Shown here: positions 11,396 through 22,112 of the stretch, piece by piece | How the letters are laid out: every line of letters begins with the position of its first letter | Numbering within the stretch: the first letter of the stretch is position 1 | NCBI GenBank assembly: GCA_014529385.2 | Contig: CM043971.1 | Coordinates: 89,853,840-89,917,839 of the forward strand | From: Adiantum capillus-veneris | Lineage: Eukaryota > Streptophyta > Polypodiopsida > Polypodiales > Pteridaceae | DNA: 64,000 nt | Direction of reading: 5' to 3' | Notes under the pieces: model-generated | Told to the model about the DNA's origin: nothing | Database searches by the model: none | What the model saw: the letters and a program-made list of their open reading frames with translations, nothing else | Translations under genes and position numbers: made by a program

Positions 11396-11928
11396 TCAAG
11401 TGGGAGGTTGTTAGGGTGTAGGGTAGGTGGCCATGGTAACCAACCCTAACTTCATTTTCTCTTTAATGAAATATAGGGAGAGAAAGTGAGACTTGACTTG
11501 CACTCTCACTTTCTACTCCATTAACCCAAGCAGAAGCTGTGTATCTCCTTCTTCCCTTGATTCCCCTCTCACATATACATTCTCTCTTGCTATGTTCATG
11601 CATTCACACACCTGAACATGCACCTACAATTCCAGGACAAAAAGGTGAGAGAATCTATTTTCAAACTCGGATAGTTAGTAAGGTACATCACATCTCCACT
11701 CAACCAAAATTTTCTATGTACACAATATCCGCAATAACCACTTAATGTACTCTTGTGTGTTATCTTGTAGGTTTGTAAGCTCCAAAGAAATTGAAATAGA
11801 TGCCATCCTTGTTGCTCAAACACTTGCCGTGGAAATTGTGTGTGCCATTGAATATGCATTTCTTTGACTATTCTTCTAAGCCAAATCCACCTCTCAGTTC
11901 ACGTTGTTGAGGAGATCGCTATATATGG
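11396..11928 (+). repeat. Copia 3' LTR remnant with polypurine tract
   Basis: CAAGTGGGAGGT (11397-11408) directly precedes TGTTAGGGTGTAGGGTAGGT at 11409. The copia at 39.3 kb has the same arrangement (TCAAGTGGGAGAA then TGTTAGGTTTAATGGCCATG), so this is probably the start of a related 3' LTR. Its upstream pol is not adjacent, and its right end cannot be placed because the GAG-only element is inserted at 11934. A possible TATA signal, TATATATAG, lies upstream of the tract at about 11275-11300. Confidence 0.45.
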
Positions 11929-11933
11929 AGTAG

Positions 11934-12249
11934 TGTAAAGTGTGACCTTTGTCCTAAAATGTGAGTCAAGGAGAGGAGAGGAGAGTGGAATTATCCCACA
12001 TGCTGTGGAGCAAGGTTGTAGAGCTACTTAAAGCTCATTTTCATGAATGAATAATTTTGCACTACATGCTTGTCTATGGTGAGCTTGTGCTAAGCTAAGT
12101 GAATACTCAAGATTGTGTTTATGAGTCCAAGCTAATTCTATCTTGGAACCTAATTCACTTGAGTGATAATATTGCTTACACACGCACTCACACATTGACA
12201 CTATGTTTCTCTTTCATCCACCCTAGCTAGCACGATCCCAATCCTAACA
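11934..12249 (+). repeat. 5' LTR of the GAG-only element
   Basis: 316 bases from TGTAAAGTGTGACC to CCCAATCCTAACA. It aligns along its whole length with 15254-15575 with scattered substitutions, a 5-base deletion or duplication in the GAGAG stretch, and a diverged AT-rich patch near the middle. The sequence differences mean the insertion is not recent. Confidence 0.92.
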
Positions 12250-12494
12250 GTTGGTATCAGAGCATTAGGCTATGCTAGCTAGGTTATTACTATGCATTTG
12301 CGTGTTAGTGTAATTACCATTCCTTAATTATCATTAGCAAGACCAATTAAGTTTCTCTGTTCTGTAATCAATTCACAACTAAGCTATGTGTGGGCAAGTT
12401 CGTGGTGAAAGTCCATTGAGCCACTACCTTCCATAGCTAGGTCGAGTTTTGATTAAGAGCTCCTTTTCATTTGATTAGTGTCGGTTTTGCATAT
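12153..12494 (+). repeat. Duplicated LTR-end/PBS/leader block, copy 1
   Basis: The last 100 bases of the 5' LTR, the PBS and about 240 bases of leader are repeated almost exactly at 13362-13697 (from TTGAGTGATAATATTGCTTA to GTGTCGGTTTTGCAT). The two copies differ by only a few bases. Confidence 0.9.
12252..12263 (+). other. Primer-binding site (initiator tRNA-Met)
   Basis: TGGTATCAGAGC begins two bases after the 5' LTR, as in most plant copia elements. A second, identical copy occurs at about 13456 within a duplicated LTR-end/leader segment. Confidence 0.85.
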
Positions 12495-12648
12495 TTCAAA
12501 TCTCCAATTAGTTTTTCCATCTTCACAATCACCTAACACTATTCACCTCATCTCGAAGTACTCCTTACAAGCTCTCCAAAGAGCCTCAAACCTCTCCGAT
12601 CGGACATCTTTAGCCCCACTAATTAAACTCCTAATATTTTGCTTAAAA

Positions 12649-12682
<34 letters not shown>

Positions 12683-13361
12683 TGTGGGTGAATCTTTGCA
12701 AAACCAAGAAATAAATATCATTCTCTTGGAGCTTTCTTCATGTGGAGCCCATTGGGCCCCTTGTCTTAGCGCACACACCCTATATATATTGGCTGAGGTG
12801 GGTTGCAAGCTCAATCTCACTATGTGACAAAGGTGGGGTGTGGACGCATTTGAAATTGGTGCTCAATTGTGTTGTTGAGTCCCTTGTCAGGTCCGTTGGG
12901 GAACATTCATGCGGACAAGTCTTTTCTTGGCCTCACCAACTTGGTGTTGATCGACCTGCCCCCACCTGCCCGATTGACTACCCACCCCGGGGCGATCACT
13001 TTTTAGAATGTGTATGCTATCACGTGAGTTAACCGGAGAGGATTATTAAAAGATCAAAATGTATCCTTATATGTATACATTAGAGGGGGTTGTGGGTTTT
13101 TTAAATAGGCACGTAGTGTAAATATAGTATGTATATTGAGGTATTATTAATAACCTCTTGAATGCATGTGATATAGGAAGCTTTTGATAAGTGACCGCCT
13201 CGGGCTACCCACCTGCCCACTCCTACCCCGCCTGCCCGAACTGCCCGAAGAGCTACCCAACATCTACCCACTGATTGGAGTGCATGCCCGCTACCCGAGT
13301 TTGTTGGAGCCCCCCCCCCCCCCCCCATTTTCCCATGGTTTTGCTACCCAAAGGGGCTTCC
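12495..13361. other. Leader segment between the duplicated blocks of the GAG-only element
   Basis: Non-coding. It contains a (TG)n run (12652-12681), a C-rich stretch full of CTGCCC and CTACCC words (12950-13000 and 13190-13300), and a run of 17 C at 13310-13326. It ends with GGTTTTGCTACCCAAAGGGG, which recurs at 13697 as GGTTTTGCTGCCCAAAGGGG. Confidence 0.6.
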
Positions 13362-13722
13362 CTTGAGTGATAATATTGCTTACACACGCACTCACACAAT
13401 GACACTATGTTTCTCTTTCATCCACCCTAGCTAGCACGATCCCAATCCTAACAGTTGGTATCAGAGCATTAGGCTATGCTAGCTAGGTTTATTACTATGC
13501 ATTTGCGTGTTAGTGTAATTACCATTCCTTAATTATCATTAGCAAGACCAATTAAGTTTCTCTATTCTCTAATCAATTCACGACTAAGCTATGTGTGGGC
13601 AAGTTCATGGTGAAAGTCCATTGAGCCACTACCTTCCATAGCTAGGTCTAGTTTTGATTAAGAGCTCCTTTTCATTTGATTAGTGTCGGTTTTGCATGGT
13701 TTTGCTGCCCAAAGGGGCTTCC
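13362..13722 (+). repeat. Duplicated LTR-end/PBS/leader block, copy 2, with second PBS
   Basis: Near-identical copy of 12153-12494, including a second TGGTATCAGAGC. It is flanked on both sides by the same 25-base phrase (GGTTTTGCTNCCCAAAGGGG...), at 13337-13361 and 13697-13722. That arrangement suggests the block arrived by a template jump or recombination within the leader. Confidence 0.88.
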
Positions 13723-14161
13723 CTTTCTTGTGAGGATCTTTTCCCGTGGCACCCCGACCCATAGCTAGGTACTTTTTAGGGCATGCTCCCACTCAAGCTG
13801 CAGCGAGGAAAAATAAATAAAAAATAACACAAAATAAAAGAAGCTTCAAGGACATTAAGTAAATCTTAAACAAGGGATTTCAAGAGCGGCCATCAAACAA
13901 ACATCCGAAAGCTTCCGTGCTGAGCATTCGACAAGCACTCCACGTGAGCTTGGAAAAAAAAGCACGAGAGGATTACTTTTTTGTGAAGAGGGGCTTCACC
14001 CTGATGAAGAGGAGCTTCACTCTCTCTCCCCCCCCCCCCACAATTTGCAACCAAGCACGACAACTTGCCAATAAGTTTTTTTCAAGGGTTATTCGTGCTT
14101 GTGTAAAGAGTTAGACACTAGCTAGGAGAGTCTCCTAAGCTAAGACCCTCTATTAGCAGAA
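13723..14161. other. GAG leader of the GAG-only element
   Basis: Untranslated leader leading to the gag ATG. It contains a C-run at 14027-14039 and CTAGCTAGGAGAGTCTCCTA, an imperfect palindrome, near 14118. No gene. Confidence 0.5.
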
Positions 14162-14893
14162 ATGGGGGACAAGGGAATAGAAAAATTCAACGGGGAAGGA
14201 TTTCACACATGGCAAATGAAGTTAAGAGGTTACCTAATGAAAATATGTTTATGGTTTGTCAACAGCACTACCTTAGAGCAACAAGCCAAACTTGATGGAG
14301 TGCATACTATGGCAGCTACACTCATAGCAAGTGCACATAATTTGGCCAAAGACGAACAAGTGTTAGGAATCATCATCACCTCCTTGCATGATAGCTATGT
14401 GCATTTCATAGACAAATGTAAGCATGCACATGATGCTTGGCATCTCCTAGAAAGTAATTTTGGAGCCAAGGCCGAAAGAAGTAAAGTTAGTCTTAAGAGA
14501 CAGCTTTACAAAATCATTATGATTGAAGGAGAGGACATTGCTAGCCTAGTGAATAGGCTTAAGAGAATTGTCATGCAACTCACTTACATCCAAGTCGAAG
14601 TACCAGAAGACGACAAAGTGGCCATACTACTAAGTGCACTTCCACCTTCTTATGACCACTTAGTCACAATTCTTGAAGAAAAAGAACCGGACCCACCTTT
14701 CCAAGATGTCATCAACTCAATCCAAGCACAAGAAAGAAAGCCAAAAGGATCATTAACCTCATCAGAAGGGTTTTTTATCACAGCATCCTCAAGGGAAAGA
14801 TATTCGCCATCGACATTGACAAACAGAAGAAAGTGTTATGAATGTGGAAGAGTGGGACACGTAGCGAAAGACTGCTACAAAAACAAACCTTGA
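14162..14893 (+). CDS. Copia-type GAG protein of the GAG-only element
   Basis: A 243-codon frame from ATGGGG (context CAGAAATGG). Residues about 8-190 form the copia GAG domain (KFNGEGFHTWQMKLRGYL near the start; SLHDSYVHFIDKC, LKRQLYKI and ALPPSYDHLVTIL further in). Residues about 226-239 are a CX2CX4HX4C zinc knuckle, CYECGRVGHVAKDC, for RNA binding. A TGA ends the frame five residues later, and the same frame continues with a second knuckle-like KKCGKKGHPPF. A shifted frame (14941-15075) supplies an acidic tail, VEDKEYEGKNNLVFYEDPF. GAG would form particles in the cytoplasm and package the element RNA. The domain is whole, so this product could be functional; the original C-terminus is probably broken by the TGA and a frameshift. 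Confidence 0.85.
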   Translation: MGDKGIEKFNGEGFHTWQMKLRGYLMKICLWFVNSTTLEQQAKLDGVHTMAATLIASAHNLAKDEQVLGIIITSLHDSYVHFIDKCKHAHDAWHLLESNFGAKAERSKVSLKRQLYKIIMIEGEDIASLVNRLKRIVMQLTYIQVEVPEDDKVAILLSALPPSYDHLVTILEEKEPDPPFQDVINSIQAQERKPKGSLTSSEGFFITASSRERYSPSTLTNRRKCYECGRVGHVAKDCYKNKP

Positions 14894-14940
14894 AAAAAAT
14901 GTGGTAAGAAGGGACACCCTCCTTTCTCAATGTCACTCAA

Positions 14941-15075
14941 ATGGAGGCAGTAGCTGTGGAGAAAGCAGCAGCAGTAGAAGCATCAGTAGAAGCCACGAAA
15001 GGATCAGCTCACATGGTAGAAGACAAAGAATATGAAGGCAAGAACAACCTTGTCTTTTATGAAGACCCATTTTGA
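14941..15075 (+). pseudogene. Shifted C-terminal tail of GAG
   Basis: 44 codons beginning MEAVAVEKAAAVEASVEATK and ending in an acidic YEDPF. In copia GAG proteins such an Ala/Glu-rich tail follows the zinc knuckles. It is out of frame with the gag ORF by one frameshift in the 14902-14940 interval, so it is probably not translated as a fusion. Confidence 0.5.
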
Positions 15076-15115
15076 AGATGCAGCCTCTCTACTTGTAGGG
15101 GAGGACTTTTATTTT

Positions 15116-15215
15116 CTTGTGTGGATTTTATCATCCTGTGTGGATTTTGTCAGCCTGTGTGGATATTAACATCCTGTGTGGATACCAACTTATCATCCCG
15201 TGTGGGTATTGCATC
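15116..15215. repeat. Short tandem repeat before the 3' LTR, about 19-base unit
   Basis: Five imperfect copies of CCTGTGTGGATTTTGTCAG lie between the gag tail and the polypurine tract. The fourth has a small insertion. Confidence 0.8.
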
Positions 15216-15253
15216 TTCAGTACTTTGTCATAGTCCAAACCTCAAGGGAGGAT

Positions 15254-15575
15254 TGTGAAGTGTGAGATTTGTCCTAAAATGTGAGTCAAGGAGAGGAGAG
15301 TGGAATTATCCCACATGCTGTGGAGCAAGACTGTAGAGCTACTTAAGCTCATTTTCATGAATGAATAAAAACAACTCTATTTTGTAGTACATGCTTGTCT
15401 ATGGTGAGCTTGTGCTAAGCTAAGTCAATACTCAAGATTGTGTTTCTGAGTCCAAGCTAATTCTATCTTGGAACCTAATTCACTTGAGTGATAATCTTGC
15501 TTACACACATACTCACACATTGACACTATGTTTCTCTTTCATCCACCCTAAGCTAGCACAATCCCAATCCTAACA
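15254..15575 (+). repeat. 3' LTR of the GAG-only element
   Basis: 322 bases from TGTGAAGTGTGAGA to CCCAATCCTAACA. It is preceded by the polypurine tract CTCAAGGGAGGAT and followed by the target duplication AGTAG. Confidence 0.92.
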
Positions 15576-15580
15576 AGTAG

Positions 15581-16335
15581 TGCATGCACGATGGATGTTC
15601 TTTCTAGAGAAGTTTTTAAAGACTCTCAAAGAATTTGTGTGACTATGGTGACAACCAGAGGCATGCATGGCCAAAAGATGGATCATGCAAGAGGCATTTG
15701 TTTACATTTCAGAGTATTTTCCACAAGTTGATCCCTCAAAGCCTCCCATGTGGTAGATGAGGAGGATTCAAGGATGAATTCACACTTGCAAGTGGAAAGG
15801 AAAAATTATTTAACATGGATATGGATTTATCCTGAGTGTTCAATAGCTTTTGCATTCTCAATGCAAGGGTTATGACCAAGTGGGTGGACTTGTGGACAAT
15901 GGCAAAGGCAACGTGTTTGCAAGAGAGGGAAGCATGGAAGAAAGCTCATGGAGGTAGGAGGGCACCCCTAGTGCCACGACACCTTGCATGTTTCCTAGAT
16001 CTCATTAGTTTCGAGTGGACTCATGAGAGAATGAAAAAAGCAAAAGCCCGCAAAGAAGACATCATCGCAAAGAATGGGAGTATGCACAAGGTTGTGTACC
16101 AAAGGTAGAGTACTCATATACTTAAGCCATATTGCATAGTTTTTCCTTGATTTTATTTTTGTAATTGATCAAATAATTTTTTCAATTTTATAGTGCCTTT
16201 CCTTTAACTCGTGGTCAAAGGGTCGACACTTTTGTACATGCCACCATTGACGAGCGACGAACCACCATGGACTGTGACGTTGTCATGGGAAGCTTTGACA
16301 CAGATGGTGATGAAGACAGATACTGAAGGACTATT
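15581..16335 (+). other. Unassigned pre-insertion locus with a 90-codon ORF
   Basis: This sequence was contiguous with 11409-11933 before the GAG-only insertion and with 27034 onward before the gypsy insertion. It holds one open frame, 15836-16108 (not ATG-initiated), with words such as TKWVDLWTMAKATCLQEREA and FEWTHERMKKAKARKEDI. The composition looks protein-like, rich in Lys and Arg at the end, but no family is recognised. It may be the tail of a decayed transposase or host gene. Nothing else is visible. Confidence 0.3.
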
Positions 16336-17894
16336 GAAAGTCTGAGGTCCCTGCCCCTTTTTGAGAGGAGCGGAGTACCTTTGATAGGTCTCCAATCCTG
16401 AGAAAGAAAAACCAACGGACATTGCCTTAGCTACTACGTAGCCACGGGCATGAACCGTTAGTGAAGGATTGGTCCTATCTCGCTATGGCGGAGCGTGACC
16501 ACCATAACCCTATCTAAAAACTATCTATAATCAATTATACCTAAAAGTATAAATCTTAGAGTGACCAACCTGTGCGCTTTTTTCCCCATGTTTCAGAAGC
16601 ACAGCCGCCAAGGTTTGTCTCTTTTAAGATTTATGACTAATAAAAAAAATTCTATCGTTGGAAAGTTACGCGACTCATCGGGTCCACCCGTCCATAGAAT
16701 GATACCGTCGGGGTATCATTCTCCCACTTTCCACACCACACTCACCCTTCTTTTGTTATCTAATTACTACCACACTGTTCAAACATATATGTTCCTTTAC
16801 TTTATTTATGATACTGGTTCGTTAAAAAAACCCTTCAAACAGTATTACAAGCAATTGTCAAACAAGAAGTCGTCCAATTTTAAACCAACAACCCTTGGAT
16901 TAGGTTCACTCAAGAATCTATATTGGCGCTATTATGTCCGATCGGTATATACATTATTTATAAAAACCCTTGTCCTCATGAGCGTCCCATACCGCTTGAC
17001 AAGTATACGTTGTGCTAATCTAGACGTACTCCCGTCACAGCAACAACGGTGCCAATCTAGGCGTCATCCTCACGCCACGGTAACTGCCACATAATACCAG
17101 CGCTAAGAAGTAGAGAGACTTGAGAAAAACCATACCGAAGGTTTTGGACAAACATTCTTTCCTATAGCAACCAGTTTAACTAGACAATCTTTCCTACTTG
17201 TCAAACATATGATGAGTTTCTTGGGGTTAAGCCCCGTGGTTTCGGTCCGTGTTTTCTTTTCATAAGGTAAATAATATATTCCTATGGTTTCGCATATGCA
17301 ATGATGCATAACTTGAAACTGCAATACTAACCTGTACCATAGCTCCGATTGGTCCGATTGGTGGAGACATAGCATTTTCCGCAAGGATTCCACCATTACT
17401 TGTATCAGCTTCATGATCATTAGCGCCTTGGGTTCGAGCACGCTTTGGAGCCTTTTTTTTTTGTACTACACTTATGTTATACACTTAGACCTTTAAATTG
17501 GTCAATTTCCCTAGTAGTCTCCTTGTTTCTAGAGAGAGTCTGTAATTTGAACCCTCGCCAACTCGGATTCACACTTAGTGTTGTTGTTCTACATCTAATT
17601 TCTATACATCAAATATTTGCTAATCTTAATTAATAAAAAATTAAGTGTGTAAATTACGAGTGAAAGTTTAGGAATACATTACTTTTATGCATGACATTTC
17701 TAATCCAATTCTAACTTCAATTCTATACTTCAACTAAATCAATTTTTAGTATTATTCAAAATTCTAGTTAACCTAATTGACAATAACATTGGTGAATGAG
17801 AATTTCATCATGTATAATAGGAATATGATGAGTTCTCTTATGTATTAACTTTCAATTAACAATATATAAGTTAATAGTGAAGATGCACTAACTA

Positions 17895-18395
17895 GAGAGA
17901 GTAGGTATACTTAGAGAGATTAGAGTAAGAGAAAACATATACACACATCTTTTTTAAAGTTAATTGAATCTTACTATCCATTAGAAAGATTAGAGTAAAA
18001 GAGAACGCACACACATACTTTTCTAAAGCTAATTGAATCTCACCAATCTATTAGAGAGATTAGAGTAAAAGATAACACACACACACACAGACATATCCTT
18101 CTTAAAGCTAATTGAATCTTACTAATCTATTAGAAGATTAGAGTAATAGATAGCACACACACACACACATAGCTAATTGAATCTTACTAATCTATTAGAG
18201 AGATTAGAGTAAGAGATAGCACACACACACACATAACCTTCTTAAAGCTAATTGAATCTTACTAATCTATTAGAGATTAGAGTAATAGATAGCACACACA
18301 CACATATCTAATTGAATCTTACTAATCTATTAGAGAGATTATAGTAATAGATAGCACACATACACACATATCCTTCTTAAAACTAATTGAATGCT
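17895..18395. repeat. LTR minisatellite, left copy
   Basis: Tandem units of about 60-85 bases, of the form GAGAGATTAGAGTAAAAGATA, then a (CA)n run of variable length, then CTTAAAGCTAATTGAATC and TTACTAATCTATTA. About seven units are present here, against fewer in the right LTR. Confidence 0.85.
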
Positions 18396-18535
18396 CAATT
18401 AATACACACCTTATTAGTCCATTAGAGTTTTTGATCTCTTAGTGGTTTGTGGACGCCTTCTCTCTAAGAGAAGTGGCAGCACTTCGTGAGCGCTATAGAG
18501 GCAATCTCTATGTCTAAAGTGTGAGCATGGATGCT

Positions 18536-18545
18536 CTATTTATAG
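18536..18545 (-). promoter_or_regulatory. LTR TATA box (left LTR)
   Basis: CTATAAATAG on the minus strand about 600 bases into the LTR, the natural position for the end of U3. The right LTR has the same element at 26409-26418. Confidence 0.6.
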
Positions 18546-19171
18546 CAGAAAAGAAAACGTCCAACTTTTTTTTCTCAAAAGAAAATTATTATTTTTAATT
18601 TATATATATATATTTCCCCCCAAAAATCATAACCGCATTTTTGGTACCCTTGTGGTACCCATGAGCTTGACCACTTTGTCATTATCATCAAAAGATAAGG
18701 CCACATAGGCCCCCCCTCATTAAGATTAGTCAAGAGTAGCCTCTCCTTTTTCATGTGACAGTGTGTCCCACTTTGTCCCCTCCTATGTGAGTCCATGTGC
18801 CTTCGTTTGTCATTCCTGTGTATTCTTTTGTTTTTATAATTATTTTATTTATTTCCTTAATGATAATTTACGTTACATTTTTAAGTTAAACTTTACAGTC
18901 TTATATTAAATTTACAGTAGTAAAAGAAAATTCTACAATCAGTAAATAAGTCTTGCAATAAGTTAGTTAGTGATTCATATAGCTAAACATGTCAGAATTT
19001 TGTAGCGTAAATTTTAATTTCTAGGTTTTCTCAACCTACGATTCATAATTTGAACTCGAATATCTTAAATAAGGAGTGATGGTTCAAAAAAATACAAATG
19101 CGTAATAGAACTTGTGTGCAATTTGAAAGTAGAGACCTTACAATCTCCCCAACTTAGAATTTGAGATGCCC

Positions 19172-21290
19172 TCATCTCAAGAATAGTGAAGGGTAATCCT
19201 TAAGAAGGGATGTCTCATCTTCCCAAGTAGCATCTTCTATAGGGAAATCCTTCCATAAGATAAGATGTTCTTTGATGGACCTATTCCTAAGCTTTCTCTC
19301 CCGAGTTTCTAAGATAGTATCAGGTTGGATCTGTAGAACATCTTGAGCAGGTAAAATGATTTGCTCATCATCAAGGACATGGTCAGGGTTATATACATAA
19401 GGTTTTAACAGACTTACATGAAATACATCATGCACTTTGAGATGAGAAGAAAGTTTTAGTCTATAAGCTTGATCACTTACAACCTTGATTATTTCGTAAG
19501 GTCCACAATATCGGTAGCTAACCTTCTTATACCTTCCGAGAGACAGACTGCTCTTTTTGGGATTTACTCGTAAGAAAAATTTGTCACCTTCTTTGAAAAT
19601 CCGATCAGATCTTTGTAAGTCGGCGTACTTCTTTTGTCGATCTTGAGCCGCTTGAATATCCCTTTGAATAGCTTTGGTTTGAGCTTCCATTTCTTCAAGC
19701 ATTTTCTTTGAGGCTTCTACCCTTATAGTGGGGTCAGAAAAGTTAAGAGGTGATAAACATTCTTGACCATAAAGAGCATTAAAAGGTGTCATTCCAATAC
19801 TTCTATGAGTAGAGGAATTGTATGCATACTCTACCAAGGGTAGGTATTGAATCCACTTGCGAGGTTATCTATTGCAGTAGGCTCTGAGGATGTCTTCAAT
19901 TACTTGATTAACTCTTTCAGTTTGGCCATCAGTTTGAGGATGATAAGGAGTACTAAAACATAACTGGGTTCCAATAGCTTGAAACAATGATACCCAAAAC
20001 TTTGAAGTAAACTTGGCATCACAATCACTGACAATCCTCTTGGGTAAACCATGAATTCTGAAAACCTCCTTCACAAACAGACGAGCAATATCTGAAGCTG
20101 TAAAGGTTGTCTTGACTGGGATTAAGTGAGCCACTTTAGTAAGCAAGTCGACTATGACCATGATTGAATCATATCCAGCTTGGACAGAAGGAAACCCGGT
20201 GATAAAGTCCATGCTAATACATTCCCATTTCATTTGGGGAATATCTAAAGGATGTAATTTACCTGGCATCTTTAGTCTCTCTGTCTTAATCCTTTGACAA
20301 GACAAACACTGCTTGACATAGCGAAGGACATCACCCTTCATACCTTGCCAATAGTAACTTCTGCGAATTGCATTGATGGTTTTGGCATAACCTAGATGTC
20401 CTGAAGTTGGGCCATCATGTGCTTCATATAGGATAGCATTCCTTAGGGTAGAATCCTTAGGTATGCATAGTCGATTCCTGTAGTAAATTTTCCCATCTTT
20501 TAAGGAATAATGTAGAGGTTTAGGCTGATTTGATGATACCCTCTCTTCACGTAGGATACTAGCAAGCATCTCGTAATCTGTATCTCTGACATCAGCATCC
20601 AAGACCTTGTCTAGAATAGGGTTGTTAGCCATGGAAATTGCCCCCAGAAAAGCTTTACGGATTAGGGCATCTGCCACAACATTATCCTTACCTGGTCTAA
20701 ATTTAATATCAAAATCATATTCGTGCATGAGCTCTATCCATCTCCTCTGCCTCATGTTAAGGTTAGGTTGGGTAAAAATCCACTTAAGACTCTTGTGATC
20801 TATTACCAAATGGAATTTGCGTCCCAATAGATAATGTCTCCATAGCTTGAGAGCATGAATAACTGCTAGCAATTCTAAATCATGTGTAGCATAATTCACT
20901 TCATGAATCCTAAAATTCCGAGAAGTATAAGCTACAGGCCTTCCTTCTTGAGTAAGGACTCCTCCTAATGCAAGGTTACTAGCATCTGTGATCACCTCGA
21001 ATTCTTGGGTGAAGTTTGGAAGTTTTAAGAGAGGTTCTGAAGCAAGATACTCCTTTAGCTGTTTGAAGCAAGATTCATGTTTTTCTTCCCAAAGTATCAT
21101 AGCTCCTTTCTTTAACAAGTCAGTTAGTAGTACAGCTTTAAGAGAATAGTCCTTTACAAAGATCCTATACCACATGTGATACCTAAGAACCCTCTGACTT
21201 CGGTTTGTGAAGTGGGTTGAGGCCATTCCACAATATCTTTGACTTTGTCAGGGTCAACAGAGACTCCTTCAGGTGAAATGATAAACCCTA
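19172..21290 (-). pseudogene. Gypsy RNase H, integrase and chromodomain
   Basis: The frame 21226-19865 carries RNase H (ITDASNLALGGVLTQEGRP; LELLAVIHALKLWRHYLLG), then the integrase zinc-binding module (H-x-H then CLSCQ, about 20,420-20,280) and the integrase core with the D-D-E acidic residues (SMDFITGFP, VSDCDAKF, NQVIE). A stop at 19865-19867 interrupts the core just after its catalytic Glu. The same protein resumes at 19837-19172, ending in a chromodomain-like segment (ILETRERKLRNRSIKEHLIL, then FPIEDATWEDE), which in chromoviruses targets integration to marked chromatin. Two frameshifts separate this frame from the RT upstream (near 21,290 and 21,180). Confidence 0.9.
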
Positions 21291-22091
21291 AGTAACAGAC
21301 CTTAGGGGTAAAGAAGGTACATTTGCTCTTCTTTGCATACAACTTATTTCGGCGTAAATCTCTAACACTTTTCTAACATGTCCTTCACGCTCTTCCTCTG
21401 ATTTGGAATAAATTAAGATATCGTCAAAGAATACTAGGACAAAATCATCCAAGAATTCTCTAAAGATATCGTGCATCAGACGATTGAAAGTTGCAGGAGC
21501 ATTCGTAAGTCCGAAAGCCATCACTGTAAATTCGTAATGACCATAATGAGTGTTGAAAGCTGTTTTGGAGATATCAGCCTCCTAGATTCGAATTTGATGA
21601 TAGCCAGATCGAAGATCGATCTTTGTGAATATTTTGGCTCCATGTAATCTGTCCAGCATCTCATCAATACGAGGAATTGGATATTTGTTCTTGATGGTAA
21701 CCTGATTTAAGCCCCTGTAATCTATGCAAAGTCGAAGAGAGCCATCCTTTTTCTTTTGGAAGAGAACACGTGCACCTCATGGAGATGTACTAGGTCGGAT
21801 AAACCCTTGCTCAATCAACTGTTTGAGCTGCTCCTTGAGTTCTATAGCCTCTGGAAGTGACATCTTGTACGGCGCTCTTGAGATTGGTTCACTACCTGGA
21901 AAAATTTTGATTTCATGGTCTACCTCCCTAGGTGGTGGTAGTTCAGAAAGTTCAGCAGGGAAAACATCCGAAAATTCTTCTAGGCACATTGGTTCAGGGT
22001 TGGAAGAAGATTTTTCTACTTTGTTTAGCTTGACTACAAAAATTTGTTGATCCTTGCGTAACCCTTTCAAAAGACGATTAGCTTTGACCAA
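21288..22091 (-). pseudogene. Gypsy reverse transcriptase
   Basis: The minus frame has the RT N-terminus (22091-21780: ELPPPREVDHEIKIFPGSEP, KEQLKQLIEQGFIRPSTSP), a TGA at 21777 where the family has Trp, the palm ([33 protein letters not shown]), a TAG near 21,583, and the catalytic FFDD motif in [11 protein letters not shown] (about 21,430-21,418). The RT is complete in order but broken by these two stops and a following frameshift. Confidence 0.9.
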
Positions 22092-22112
22092 GTAAGCTTT
22101 TGGTCGTCCATT

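Larger units (their letters stand above)
11934..15575 (+). mobile_element. Complete GAG-only LTR retrotransposon (TR-GAG-like), 3.64 kb, TSD AGTAG
   Basis: Both LTRs (11934-12249 and 15254-15575) begin TG and end CA. The element is flanked by the 5-base target duplication AGTAG (11929-11933 and 15576-15580). TGGTATCAGAGC, the initiator tRNA-Met primer-binding site, follows the 5' LTR after two bases, and the purine tract CAAGGGAGGA precedes the 3' LTR. The only coding region is a copia-type GAG (14162-14893, with a shifted tail to 15075); there is no room for and no trace of protease, integrase, RT or RNase H. This is the structure of the plant non-autonomous class known as TR-GAG. It must have been mobilised in trans by a copia Pol. 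Boundaries are very secure; the class name follows from structure. Confidence 0.9.
16341..19142 (-). repeat. Gypsy LTR, left (3' LTR in element orientation)
   Basis: 2802 bases, TG/CA ended except that the left terminal TG has become TC (16341-16342). It contains the TATA box, a (CA)n-bearing minisatellite and a long AT-rich portion. It aligns with the right LTR throughout; by eye the first 280 bases differ at a handful of positions and two small gaps. Confidence 0.93.

Noticed and set aside
16561-17094. 177-codon plus-strand frame in the left gypsy LTR
   Set aside because: Antisense to the element, no domain, and the matching frame in the right LTR is broken at 24672.
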